Positions 22,444 to 31,070 of a stretch of DNA of 38,483 nucleotides are shown one piece after another. The position numbers and the translations under genes were made by a program. Source of the stretch: Thermoanaerobaculia bacterium. GTDB lineage: Bacteria > Acidobacteriota > Thermoanaerobaculia > Gp7-AA8. The notes beneath the pieces are model-generated. The model searched no databases. It was given only the letters and a program-made list of their open reading frames with translations, and had not been told where the DNA came from. Position 1 is the first letter of the stretch. Every line of letters starts with the position of its first letter. Location of the stretch: the NCBI GenBank assembly GCA_017883235.1, contig JADGNY010000063.1, positions 1 to 38,483 on the forward strand, in the 5' to 3' direction.

Positions 22444-23667
22444 ATGACTTTCATCAAGGATTTCATCAATGTACTGTCGGCGGGGTCGATCTCATTCACC
22501 CTGCTGACTTCGATTTTCGCGCTCATCGTCTATTTCAACCTGCTGGGCGGCCGGATCAAGGCTGTGGGCGGAATGGCCTTCATCGGCCTGGGCGTCTTCA
22601 TGCTGTTGATGGGGATTTTTGTGCCGCCGCTGCTCTATCTCGGCATCGCCTATCTCCTGATCCTTTTCGCGCTGGCCCGCCTGGGCGGACGGTTGTGGGA
22701 TACGAAGGTCGGTCTTCGACTGTTCGTCATCGGCGGGCTGGCGTTCGGCTTGTCGATGCTCGATCCGAATTTTTTCCTCATCGCGGCGAAGCCCGACAAC
22801 GTGCCCATCGTGGCGATGATCTTCCTCCTCGGCTTTTTTACCTGGGTGGCGCTGCGTAAGGCGTACCTCAACGACACCCAGATCGCCGTAGGCGGCATTC
22901 CGTGGGAGAAGACGGAGTCGGACGAGAAGCTCTTCACGTGGCCCGATCTCGTCTATACCGAATTGCTCTGCATGATCCTCCTGACGATCGTGATGATCGT
23001 CTGGTCGGTCGTTCTGCGCGCGCCGCTGGAAGAGGCGGCCAATCCGACGTCGTCTCCCAATCCTGCCAAGGCTCCCTGGTACTTCCTCGGCCTGCAGGAG
23101 ATGCTGGTCTATTTCGATCCCTGGCTGGCGGGCGTCGTACTGCCGACGCTGATCATCGTCGGTCTTATGGCCATCCCGTACATCGATACCAATCCAAAGG
23201 GGAACGGCTACTACTCCTTCCGCGAACGGAAGTGGGAGATCGGCGTTTTTCTTTACGGTTTTCTCGTGCTTTGGTCGTTCCTCATCATTACTGGAACGTT
23301 CCTGCGCGGCCCGAACTGGAACTTCTTCGGCCCCTTTGAATTCTGGGATCCGAACAAGCTCGTGCCGCTGGTGAACGTCGATCTGTCGGAGCTGATGTGG
23401 GTGAAGGTTCTGGGTACATCGCTGCCGAAACTCTGGATCATCCGTGAGATCTTCGGGCTTGGACTCATTGGTGCTTACCTCGGTCTTCCGCCGGTGATGG
23501 CGGCCGGACCGTTCCGCCGCTTCTATAACAAGATGGGGGCGGCCCGGTATTACGTCGGCGCCTATCTCTTCCTGATCATGATGTCGCTGCCGATCAAGAT
23601 GGTGCTGCGCTGGCTGTTCAATCTGAAATACATCCTTCATATCCAGGAGATTTTCTTCAACGTCTGA
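22444..23667 (+). CDS. Enlarged cytochrome b subunit IV-like protein
   Basis: At 407 aa this is more than twice the size of PetD (160 aa). The middle (about 200-290) matches subunit IV: an amphipathic stretch with NPTSSPNPAKAPWYF then LQEMLVYFDPWLAGVVLPT. The PEWY quinol-site motif reads APWY, so its Glu is missing at that position. Four extra hydrophobic helices precede it (1-150), and two or more follow it. The gene has GGAGG about ten bp upstream and is separated from petB by a repeat. It completes the cytochrome b core; the extra helices may contact the octaheme protein or the oxidase. Confidence 0.85.
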   Translation: MTFIKDFINVLSAGSISFTLLTSIFALIVYFNLLGGRIKAVGGMAFIGLGVFMLLMGIFVPPLLYLGIAYLLILFALARLGGRLWDTKVGLRLFVIGGLAFGLSMLDPNFFLIAAKPDNVPIVAMIFLLGFFTWVALRKAYLNDTQIAVGGIPWEKTESDEKLFTWPDLVYTELLCMILLTIVMIVWSVVLRAPLEEAANPTSSPNPAKAPWYFLGLQEMLVYFDPWLAGVVLPTLIIVGLMAIPYIDTNPKGNGYYSFRERKWEIGVFLYGFLVLWSFLIITGTFLRGPNWNFFGPFEFWDPNKLVPLVNVDLSELMWVKVLGTSLPKLWIIREIFGLGLIGAYLGLPPVMAAGPFRRFYNKMGAARYYVGAYLFLIMMSLPIKMVLRWLFNLKYILHIQEIFFNV

Positions 23668-23683
23668 GGGCGCCGTAGAACCG

Positions 23684-26600
23684 ATGAAGCCACAAGAGCC
23701 GATTCCTCACAATTACTCGATTCGCAGGCTGAATTGGATATTCGCCCTGTCGAGCCTCGGTTTGCTCGTGGTCACCGGTCTTATCGTCGGTTACGACTAC
23801 ATCCGTGGCTGGAAGTGGTTCCAGCTCGAGTTCATGCGCATGCAGCGCGAGCGCATCGTCCAGGAAGTGCAGCTCGCCAGCTCCGCGGAGAACAAGCAAC
23901 TGCTGGCGAACCTCGACGAGCAGACGCGCAGGAACAGCCTGGAGCTGGCGGCGCATCGCGACCAATATCTATCCGCGCAGAAGGCGTTCGACGCGATGGA
24001 AGGGGACCACTATCGCGCCGATCAGGACTATCGCTTCGCCAAGGCGAACCTCGACGCGCAGCGCTACATCGCTGAGGTTTCCATCGTTCAGCACCGATCC
24101 GACGCCGCCCAGCAGCAGACGGAATACGAACGCCAGACGAAGCATCTCGCTGACCTGCAGGTCCGCCTGCAGGAGGTGACGCGCCAGCGCGATGCCGCAA
24201 AGGCGAACGTCGACCAGTGGCTGAAGAAAATCAAGGATGCCGAGGATAAGAGAAAAGAGTTGACGGCTTCCGTCGACCTGCTCGACAAACAGTTGAACCT
24301 CGTCGACATGGACCGGTTCAGCACGAACTGGATTCTCAGCCAGCCGATGCTCGACTTCGTCAACCCGGTGATCAAGATCGATCAAGTCGTTCTGAACGAT
24401 CTGTCGATCGACATGAACTACATGAACGTTCCTCGGGTCGACCGCTGCCAGACCTGCCACCGCGCCATCGACACGCCGGGATGGGAGTCGAAGACGGAAG
24501 CAGCCCGGCTCTCCCAGGAGTTGCAGCAGAAGCTCGACGCGTATGACATTCCCCAGGAAAAGCGCAAGGAAACGGAAGGCCGCATCGCCGAGCTCAAGCG
24601 GATCCAGGATGCTCCGAGCGACATCCTCAATCCTTGGCGCACCCATCCGAAGCTCGATCTCTTCGTCGGCTCGGCGTCCGTGCATCCGCTTCTCGAGTAC
24701 GGATGCACTGTTTGCCACCGCGGCCAGGATCGGGCCACCGAATTCGGCCGCGCCGGCCATACGCCTGCCAGCCCGAGGATGGAACATCGCTGGGCGGAGC
24801 GGACCATGCTCACGGGCGGCTTCTTCCCGCTGCCGCGCGACTTTGAAAAACGCAATTGGGGATACGAAGAGAACGAGTTTGTCGAGACGCCGATGTATCC
24901 GCGGCATTACTACGAGGCAGGATGCATCAAGTGCCACTCCGGACAGATGAGCGTCGACCGCGGCGACGACATTACCAAGGCGACGCAGACCGTCGAGCTC
25001 TACGGCTGCTACGCCTGTCACAAGATCAACAACTGGCGCTTCTCGGATCTCCGCAAGCCTGGTCCTGACCTCGGCGGCATCGCGGAGAAGACCACGCCGG
25101 AGTGGGCATTCCGCTGGATCAGCGAGCCGCACGACTTCCGGTCGACGACGCGCATGCCGTCGTTTTTCTATCAGCGCAACATGGTTGACCCCAGTGTCGT
25201 GCCGCCGCAGGAACGCGCGCATAACATCAAGCTTCAGGAGGCCGAGATCCACGCTATTGTCAGCTACCTCTTCGACAAGTCCACGCATCGTTCCTGGTCG
25301 CCGCCTGGAGCCGGCGATGCCGCCCGTGGCAAACAGATCGTCGGCAGCGTCGGCTGTCTGGGCTGCCATGTCGATACCGAGCAGGTAAAGGACGAGAAAA
25401 CGGGCCGGATCCGCCTTGCCAAACGCGAGGACTTTCCGCTGGAGCGCAACTACGGCTTCAACTTCACCGGCGTAGGGACGAAGACAAACGCGGCTTGGAT
25501 CTACAACTGGATCAAGAACCCGAAGGCCTATTACACGGATGCGCCGATGCCGTCATTGCGGCTCACCGATCAGGAAGCGTCCGATGTAACCGCGTATCTG
25601 CTCACAATGCAGAAGCCGGGCTTCATGAATACTCCGATCCGTCCGCCGGACGCACAGGCCGTTCACGATCTGGCCAAGGGCTATCTGATCAACACGCTCA
25701 GCGACCGCGACGCAGAATTGAGATTGCGATCGATGTCGGGTCACGATCAGCTCGTCTACCTCGGGCATCGCTCCATTGAAAAGTACGGCTGCTATTCGTG
25801 TCACAACATCAAGGGCTTCGAAGGTCTGAAGCCGGTCGGTACCGAGCTGACGGTCGAGGGGTCGAAAGCGCTGCATCTCTTCGATTTCGGCTTCATGAAT
25901 GATCAGCAGTGGAAAAACGAGGACGGCGCGACGGAGCATGTCATCCATACCGTGCCGTCATGGGTCTACAACAAGCTGCGCAATCCGCGGATCTACGACG
26001 ACCGCCGCACGAAGGTCTACAACGACAAGTTGAAGATGCCGAACTTCCACCTCACTCCTGAAGAGGCTCGCCGTATCGCCATGGTGGTCGTCGGTCTTAC
26101 GAAGGAGAAGGTGGCCGAGAACCGGATGGCCGGGCTCGACGCCCGGACCCGGTTCATCGAAGAGGGCCGCAAGCGGGTCTCGCAGCACAATTGCCGCGCG
26201 TGTCACGTCGTCGACGGACGCGGGCGCGCCATCGCTTCCACGATCGCCGACGCCAACTTTTTCCCGCCGGACCTGTCGCCTGAAGGTGCGCGCGCGCAGT
26301 CTCCGTTTCTCTTCAACTTTCTCAAAGACCCGACGGTGATGAAGATCCGGCCGTGGGTCAGCGTACGCATGCCGACCTTCCATTTCAGCGATGAGGAGAC
26401 CAATACACTGGTCACCTTCTTCGCGCAGGAAGGGCAGCGTTCGCAATTCGATACGGCCCGCAACGTGAATCCAACGGCGCAGAACGTCATGATCGGCAAA
26501 CAGGTTTTCACGATGTTGCGCTGCGGGCAGTGCCACGTCACGACGCCGGTGCAGAACCCGGAGAATCCGCCGGTGCCGAATACGGCGGAAACGGCGTCGC

Positions 26601-27046
26601 TGGCCCCGAATCTGACGCTGGCGCGCCTGCGGCTTCGCCACGATTGGATCTCGGATTGGATCCGCCGTCCCAACGAGATGATTCCCGGCACGAGAATGCC
26701 GGCCAACTTCCCGCGCGATGCCGCGACGGGCGGTTTCCAGTCGCCGCTGGCCATGGCCATCGATACGCCGCAGTTCGCGCAGTACAAAGCGACGTTGCTG
26801 CCCCTGTTCAAGGGCGATGAGAAGGAACTGAAGCGAACCATGAGCGATGCGGTCGCGCTGACCGACTATCTGCGCGATTACATCTGGAGCATTGGTATTA
26901 TACAAATGCGCACGGCCTCGCCGGACGGGCAGGCGCCGTCGATGGCGATGCCGCAACCGTCGCTGCCCCCGGTGGCGGCGCCGGCCGCGAAATCGACGCG
27001 CAATCAGCGCGGCGCGCCGGCGGCAGGCAGCGGACCAGGACGTTAG
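23684..27046 (+). CDS. Membrane-anchored octaheme cytochrome c (1120 aa)
   Basis: It contains eight CxxCH heme sites at C255, C341, C414, C442, C558, C703, C837 and C947. An N-terminal helix (about 18-37) anchors it, with the rest in the periplasm. Residues 45-210 are a long coiled coil. MP motifs after the later hemes (M491, M622, M785, M896, M1005) look like distal Met ligands, so hemes 4-8 are in about five class I cytochrome c domains; hemes 1-3 form a different N-terminal group. It directly follows the cytochrome b genes and replaces cytochrome c1/f and probably the mobile carrier. The Pro/Ala-rich tail is disordered. Confidence 0.92.
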   Translation: MKPQEPIPHNYSIRRLNWIFALSSLGLLVVTGLIVGYDYIRGWKWFQLEFMRMQRERIVQEVQLASSAENKQLLANLDEQTRRNSLELAAHRDQYLSAQKAFDAMEGDHYRADQDYRFAKANLDAQRYIAEVSIVQHRSDAAQQQTEYERQTKHLADLQVRLQEVTRQRDAAKANVDQWLKKIKDAEDKRKELTASVDLLDKQLNLVDMDRFSTNWILSQPMLDFVNPVIKIDQVVLNDLSIDMNYMNVPRVDRCQTCHRAIDTPGWESKTEAARLSQELQQKLDAYDIPQEKRKETEGRIAELKRIQDAPSDILNPWRTHPKLDLFVGSASVHPLLEYGCTVCHRGQDRATEFGRAGHTPASPRMEHRWAERTMLTGGFFPLPRDFEKRNWGYEENEFVETPMYPRHYYEAGCIKCHSGQMSVDRGDDITKATQTVELYGCYACHKINNWRFSDLRKPGPDLGGIAEKTTPEWAFRWISEPHDFRSTTRMPSFFYQRNMVDPSVVPPQERAHNIKLQEAEIHAIVSYLFDKSTHRSWSPPGAGDAARGKQIVGSVGCLGCHVDTEQVKDEKTGRIRLAKREDFPLERNYGFNFTGVGTKTNAAWIYNWIKNPKAYYTDAPMPSLRLTDQEASDVTAYLLTMQKPGFMNTPIRPPDAQAVHDLAKGYLINTLSDRDAELRLRSMSGHDQLVYLGHRSIEKYGCYSCHNIKGFEGLKPVGTELTVEGSKALHLFDFGFMNDQQWKNEDGATEHVIHTVPSWVYNKLRNPRIYDDRRTKVYNDKLKMPNFHLTPEEARRIAMVVVGLTKEKVAENRMAGLDARTRFIEEGRKRVSQHNCRACHVVDGRGRAIASTIADANFFPPDLSPEGARAQSPFLFNFLKDPTVMKIRPWVSVRMPTFHFSDEETNTLVTFFAQEGQRSQFDTARNVNPTAQNVMIGKQVFTMLRCGQCHVTTPVQNPENPPVPNTAETASLAPNLTLARLRLRHDWISDWIRRPNEMIPGTRMPANFPRDAATGGFQSPLAMAIDTPQFAQYKATLLPLFKGDEKELKRTMSDAVALTDYLRDYIWSIGIIQMRTASPDGQAPSMAMPQPSLPPVAAPAAKSTRNQRGAPAAGSGPGR

Positions 27047-27066
27047 AAAATCAGGAGATAGGCTAA

Positions 27067-27891
27067 ATGACCATGAAAAAGTTCGTGACGATGTTGTTCG
27101 CAAGTACCCTTCTCTTCTCGATCGCCTGCGGCAAAGGCAAAGAGGCATCGAAGCAAGACCAGGGAGAAGATGACGAGACGCAGACCACCACCACCGCCGC
27201 CACTGCTTCTAACGCTCCCGCGGCGGCTCCCGCGGCCGCGCCGGTGTCGGCGGATGCGGCAACGCTTACAGGCCTCGTGAAGTTCGAAGGGGCCGCGCCG
27301 AAGATGAACACCATTCAGATGTCGGCCGACCCGTATTGCCAGTCACAGCATGGCGGTGCGCCGGCGACGGAAGAGGATGCGGTCGTCGGTCCGGCCGGCG
27401 AGCTTGCCAATGTCTTCGTCTACATCAAGGACATCAAGGGCAATTTCCCCACACCGTCGACCGCCGTGACGATCGAACAGAAGGGCTGCCAGTACCATCC
27501 GCACGTCAACGCCGTCATGGTCGGTCAGCCGCTGGCGATCAAGAATGACGACGCCACGCTGCACAATATCCATGCCATGCCCACGGCTAACTCGCAGTTC
27601 AACGAAGGACAGCCGATCCAGGGGATGGTCTCTACGAAGAAACTCGACAAGGTCGAAATGACACCGTTCAAGATCAAGTGCGACGTGCACGGTTGGATGA
27701 AGTCGTATATGGCCGTGATGCCGCATCCGTTCTTTGCGGTGTCTCAGACCAATGGCACGTTCACGATCTCCAATCTTCCGCCCGGCCAGTACACGGTTGT
27801 GGCGTGGCATGAGAAGTACGGACAACAGGAACAGCGGGTCACGGTCGGCGCCAAGGAGTCGAAGGCGCTGAGTTTCACGTTCAAGGGATAA
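27067..27891 (+). CDS. Cupredoxin-like lipoprotein
   Basis: The 274-aa protein has a short signal sequence ending in a lipobox-like FSIAC (C21) and an Ala/Thr-rich tether (30-65). The central domain contains NDDATLHNIHAMP with H166, then KCDVHGWM with C205, H208 and M211. The C-x2-H-x2-M arrangement plus an upstream His fits a type 1 copper site. The end (222-274, FTISNLPPGQYTVVAWHEKY) resembles a carboxypeptidase-regulatory-like fold. AGGAG lies 9 nt before the ATG. Between the octaheme protein and oxidase subunit I, it probably shuttles electrons or delivers copper. Start could also be the Met two codons later. Confidence 0.82.
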   Translation: MTMKKFVTMLFASTLLFSIACGKGKEASKQDQGEDDETQTTTTAATASNAPAAAPAAAPVSADAATLTGLVKFEGAAPKMNTIQMSADPYCQSQHGGAPATEEDAVVGPAGELANVFVYIKDIKGNFPTPSTAVTIEQKGCQYHPHVNAVMVGQPLAIKNDDATLHNIHAMPTANSQFNEGQPIQGMVSTKKLDKVEMTPFKIKCDVHGWMKSYMAVMPHPFFAVSQTNGTFTISNLPPGQYTVVAWHEKYGQQEQRVTVGAKESKALSFTFKG

Positions 27892-27901
27892 CGTTACGGA
27901 A

Positions 27902-27936
27902 AGCTAACAGCTAACAGCCAAGAGTTAAGAGCGAAG
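27902..27936 (+). repeat. Heptamer array, family C (AGCTAAC-like), upstream of ctaD
   Basis: Five consecutive heptamers read AGCTAAC, AGCTAAC, AGCCAAG, AGTTAAG, AGCGAAG and end 3 nt before the ctaD ATG. No inverted partner is obvious, and the array replaces a normal Shine-Dalgarno, though AAGAGCGAAG may serve weakly. Confidence 0.6.
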
Positions 27937-27939
27937 AAC

Positions 27940-29856
27940 ATGGCATTGAGACGACAGATCCGGGTAGGTTCGCAATGGATGTACGCGGACGAAGCGCACA
28001 AGGCGCTTCGCGAAGCGTTGCGCGTCATGGAAGATGAGAAGGGCGGCGAGCATGGTGGGCATCACCTGCCATGGATCCGGCGCTATGTGTTCTCGACGGA
28101 CCATAAGTGGATCGGTATCCAATACGGCTTCACGGCGTTGCTGTTCCTGCTGCTCGGTTTCTGCCTGATGATCCTGATGCGGCTGCAGCTCGGCTGGCCG
28201 GGAACCGCCTTCAGTGTCATGAAGGTGCTGGGCGAGACGCGCCAGTCAGGCGGCGTGCTCCTCCCCGAGGCCTACAACCAGCTCGGCGCCATGCACGGCA
28301 CGATCATGATCTTCCTCGGGATCGTGCCGCTGGCTGTCGGCGCCTTTGGCAATTACCTCGTTCCGCTGCAGATCGGCGCGCCCGACATGGCCTTCCCGAA
28401 GCTCAACATGATCAGCTACTGGTGCTATGCGCCGGGCGGATTGATCATGCTGGCCAGCTTCTTCGCTCCGGGTGGTACGGCACAGTCGGGCTGGACTTCC
28501 TATCCGCCGTTGTCAGTCATCGCGTCGCAAGGGCAGACCTGGTGGTTGGTAGGGATGGTCTTTCTCATCACCTCCTCGCTCCTCGGGTCGGTCAATTTCA
28601 TCGTGACGATCGTTCAGTTGCGCGCGAAGGGGCTGTCGTACATGCGCTTCCCCTTCTTCGTCCACGCGCAGTTCGTCACGTCGTTCCTGCTGCTGCTCGC
28701 TTTCCCGCCGCTCGAGGCGGCCGCGGTGCTGCAGCTCATGGACCGCGTGGCCGGCACCAGCTTCTTCATGCCGAGCGGCCTCGTCGTCAGCGGCCAGGCG
28801 CTCACGAATGCGGGCGGCGGCAATCCGCTTCTGTGGCAGCACCTGTTCTGGTTCCTTGCGCACCCCGAGGTCTACGTTCTGATTCTGCCCGCGATGGGAA
28901 TCGTGGCCGAGATCATCGCGAACGGAACGCGCAAGCCGCTGTGGGGCTACAAGTCGATGGTGTTCGCCACGGTCTTCCTCGGGTTCATGTCCTTCGTCGT
29001 ATGGGCGCACCACATGTTCCTTACGGGCATGGGGACGACGATCAGCGCCTTCTTCCAGACCACGACGATGATCATCTCGATCCCCTCGGTGATCATTCTC
29101 AGTTCGCTTTTCCTTTCTCTGTGGGGCGGCTCGATACGATTTACGACGCCGATGCTGTTCGCGCTGGCCTTTCTGCCGATGTTCGGCATTGGAGGACTGA
29201 CCGGCCTGCCGCTCGGGCTCGCCGCCACCGACATTCATCTGCACGACACGTATTACGTCATCGGCCACTTCCACTATGTCGTCGCGCCGGGGACGATCTT
29301 CGCCATGTTCGGCGGGATCTACTACTGGTTCCCGAAGGCGACGGGGCGCAAGCTTCATGAGGGCTGGGGGCGCGTACACTTCTGGATCTCGTTCGTCTGC
29401 ATCAACGGCATCTTCTTCCCGATGTTCGCGCAGGGTCTGGCAGGCGTGTCGCGGCGCCTTTATGACGGCGGTGCGCAGTACGCGCATGCGAAACAGATCG
29501 CGGCGCAGACGAATCCGTTCATGTCCGTCTGCGCGATCGGCCTGCTGGTTGCTCAGGTGCCGTTCATCTTCAACTTCCTCTGGAACGCCATCCGCGCGGC
29601 TCTTGGTCACCGTGACGAGGGGCTCGGTTCGAACCCGTGGGAAGCGACGACGATGGAGTGGGCGGCCACGACGTCGCCTCCGCTGGCGCACGGCAATTTC
29701 GAGGTTCTTCCGGTCGTCTACCGCGGACCCTATGAATACAACGTTCCCGGCGAGGCCGCCGAGTTCATTCCGCAGCACATGCCAACAGCGCCCGAGCCCG
29801 CGCCACGCGGCGGCAGCCTGCTGCCGTCGACGGCAGTGGCCATGAGGGAGAATTGA
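27940..29856 (+). CDS. ctaD: Cytochrome c oxidase subunit I (heme-copper oxidase, A-type fold)
   Basis: The 638-aa catalytic subunit has heme a ligands H119 (AMHGTIMIF) and H445, heme a3 ligand H443 (GHFHYV), and CuB ligands H308, H357 and H358 with the cross-linking Tyr Y312 (AHPEVY). The helix VI Glu (E310) and the D-channel Asp (D149, GAPDMAF) are present, so it is a genuine O2 reductase of A1 type. The K-channel lysine is missing: bovine IPTGVK corresponds to IPSVII (I386). N-terminal (1-45) and C-terminal extensions are longer than usual. It starts the oxidase operon and overlaps ctaE by one base. Confidence 0.96.
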   Translation: MALRRQIRVGSQWMYADEAHKALREALRVMEDEKGGEHGGHHLPWIRRYVFSTDHKWIGIQYGFTALLFLLLGFCLMILMRLQLGWPGTAFSVMKVLGETRQSGGVLLPEAYNQLGAMHGTIMIFLGIVPLAVGAFGNYLVPLQIGAPDMAFPKLNMISYWCYAPGGLIMLASFFAPGGTAQSGWTSYPPLSVIASQGQTWWLVGMVFLITSSLLGSVNFIVTIVQLRAKGLSYMRFPFFVHAQFVTSFLLLLAFPPLEAAAVLQLMDRVAGTSFFMPSGLVVSGQALTNAGGGNPLLWQHLFWFLAHPEVYVLILPAMGIVAEIIANGTRKPLWGYKSMVFATVFLGFMSFVVWAHHMFLTGMGTTISAFFQTTTMIISIPSVIILSSLFLSLWGGSIRFTTPMLFALAFLPMFGIGGLTGLPLGLAATDIHLHDTYYVIGHFHYVVAPGTIFAMFGGIYYWFPKATGRKLHEGWGRVHFWISFVCINGIFFPMFAQGLAGVSRRLYDGGAQYAHAKQIAAQTNPFMSVCAIGLLVAQVPFIFNFLWNAIRAALGHRDEGLGSNPWEATTMEWAATTSPPLAHGNFEVLPVVYRGPYEYNVPGEAAEFIPQHMPTAPEPAPRGGSLLPSTAVAMREN

Positions 29857-30479
29857 TGGACGCGCACGCTTCCGTGGGACACGCAGAGCTGGAGATCCCC
29901 TACAACGTTCATCCGCGTCCGGACACGGGCGTTTACAACGCCAAGCTCGGAATCTGGCTGTTTCTGGCCTCCGAGGTCATGCTGTTCGGCGCTCTCTTCT
30001 CGTCGCTGATCCTTCTGCGCACCGGCGCGGAGACATGGCCGCGCGGATACGAGATGCTGAACGTCCCCTTGGCTACGTTCAACACCTTCATCCTCATCGT
30101 GTCGAGCGTAACGGTCGTCATGGCCTGGTCTCAGTTGCGCCTCGGCAATCTCAAGAAAGGCCGCATCTACATTTCGGCGACGATCCTGTGCGCTCTGATC
30201 TTCCTCGTCAACAAGGCCTTCGAGTACGGTCACGAGTTTCGCGAGCACAACTTCCCGAAGACGAACAACTTTTTCGCGATCTACTTCACGTTGACCGGTT
30301 TGCATGGTCTGCACATCATCGGCGGAGTGATCGTCTTTCTCTATTTTCTCGGGCCGGGCGCGAAGATGTGGGCGCGCGATCCGGAGCGCTATACCAACCG
30401 GATCGAGGTCGTCGGCCTTTACTGGCATTTCGTCGACCTGGTCTGGATTTTCCTTTTCCCTGTTTTGTACCTCATGTAG
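29856..30479 (+). CDS. ctaE: Cytochrome c oxidase subunit III
   Basis: A 207-aa, five-helix protein. KLGIWLFLASEVMLFGALF, AEYGHEF-like AFEYGHEF, FFAIYFTLTGLHGLHIIGG and GLYWHFVDLVWIFLFPVLYL are standard subunit III signatures, and the His/Glu pair near the D-channel entry is retained. ATG 29856 overlaps the ctaD TGA by one base; a TTG three bases earlier is less likely. Two N-terminal helices of the seven-helix form are missing, as in many bacterial subunits. It stabilises subunit I and supports proton uptake. Confidence 0.95.
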   Translation: MDAHASVGHAELEIPYNVHPRPDTGVYNAKLGIWLFLASEVMLFGALFSSLILLRTGAETWPRGYEMLNVPLATFNTFILIVSSVTVVMAWSQLRLGNLKKGRIYISATILCALIFLVNKAFEYGHEFREHNFPKTNNFFAIYFTLTGLHGLHIIGGVIVFLYFLGPGAKMWARDPERYTNRIEVVGLYWHFVDLVWIFLFPVLYLM

Positions 30480-30491
30480 GAGGAGCACGAC

Positions 30492-30869
30492 GTGACCGAT
30501 CCCGCAGCCGCAGTGGAGCCAGGCGTCGACGTGCACGAGCACGCCGGCGTGGGTGACCCTAATGCTCACCATCACAGCCCGGAGCAGATCCGCTCGGAAA
30601 TGCGGGTCTATATAACGGTCTTCATCGGACTCGCCGTACTGACCGCCGTGACTGTCGGTGCCTGCTATGGACTGAAGCTGCCTGTCCATACCGCGATCAT
30701 CGTGGCCCTGATCATCGCCTCGATAAAAGGCTTTCTGGTTGCCGGCTTCTTCATGCACCTGCTATCGGAGAAGAAGGTCATCTACGGCGTGCTCATTCTC
30801 ACGGTCATCTTTTTCATCTTCCTGATGACGTTACCCATCAGTCATCACGCCAACCCATTCGGATCGTAA
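30492..30869 (+). CDS. ctaF: Cytochrome c oxidase subunit IV (prokaryotic type)
   Basis: A 125-aa protein with a His-rich N-terminus (HAGVGDPNAHHHSPEQ) and three hydrophobic helices. The helix pair around IASIKGFLVAGFFMHLL is the hallmark of the COX4_pro/CtaF family. GTG 30492 has a strong AGGAGG 8 nt upstream that overlaps the ctaE stop. It is an accessory subunit that stabilises the oxidase core. Confidence 0.88.
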   Translation: MTDPAAAVEPGVDVHEHAGVGDPNAHHHSPEQIRSEMRVYITVFIGLAVLTAVTVGACYGLKLPVHTAIIVALIIASIKGFLVAGFFMHLLSEKKVIYGVLILTVIFFIFLMTLPISHHANPFGS

Positions 30870-31070
30870 ATGTCTCTGCGTGTCTTTCACATCGTCTTCA
30901 TCACAGTGTCGGTCGCTCTGACGCTGTATCTCGCGGTGTGGGGTGTGCGCGAGTTCATGGTTTCGCGGAGCTCCCTCGCGGTTTCGATGATCATCTTCGG
31001 TGCCGTCGGTGGCGCAACGCTCATCTGGTACGGAAAGCGCATGTTTCATAAGCTGAAGGAACTGCCATGA
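30870..31070 (+). CDS. Small two-helix membrane protein in the oxidase operon
   Basis: A 66-aa protein with two hydrophobic helices (about 5-25 and 37-54) and a basic C-terminus (YGKRMFHKLKELP). Its ATG directly follows the ctaF TAA, and its own stop overlaps the next start (ATGA). It is not one of the known CtaC-G proteins. The tight coupling implies an assembly factor or minor subunit of the oxidase. Confidence 0.75.
   Translation: MSLRVFHIVFITVSVALTLYLAVWGVREFMVSRSSLAVSMIIFGAVGGATLIWYGKRMFHKLKELP

Noticed and set aside
23969-25369. 466-aa open frame opposite the octaheme cytochrome gene
   Set aside because: The + strand carries eight CxxCH sites in frame; the antisense product shows no recognisable domain.
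27940-29856. Nitric oxide reductase instead of oxygen reductase
   Set aside because: The cross-link Tyr (Y312), CuB histidines and helix VI Glu are all present, and subunits II and III plus heme A enzymes are encoded alongside.
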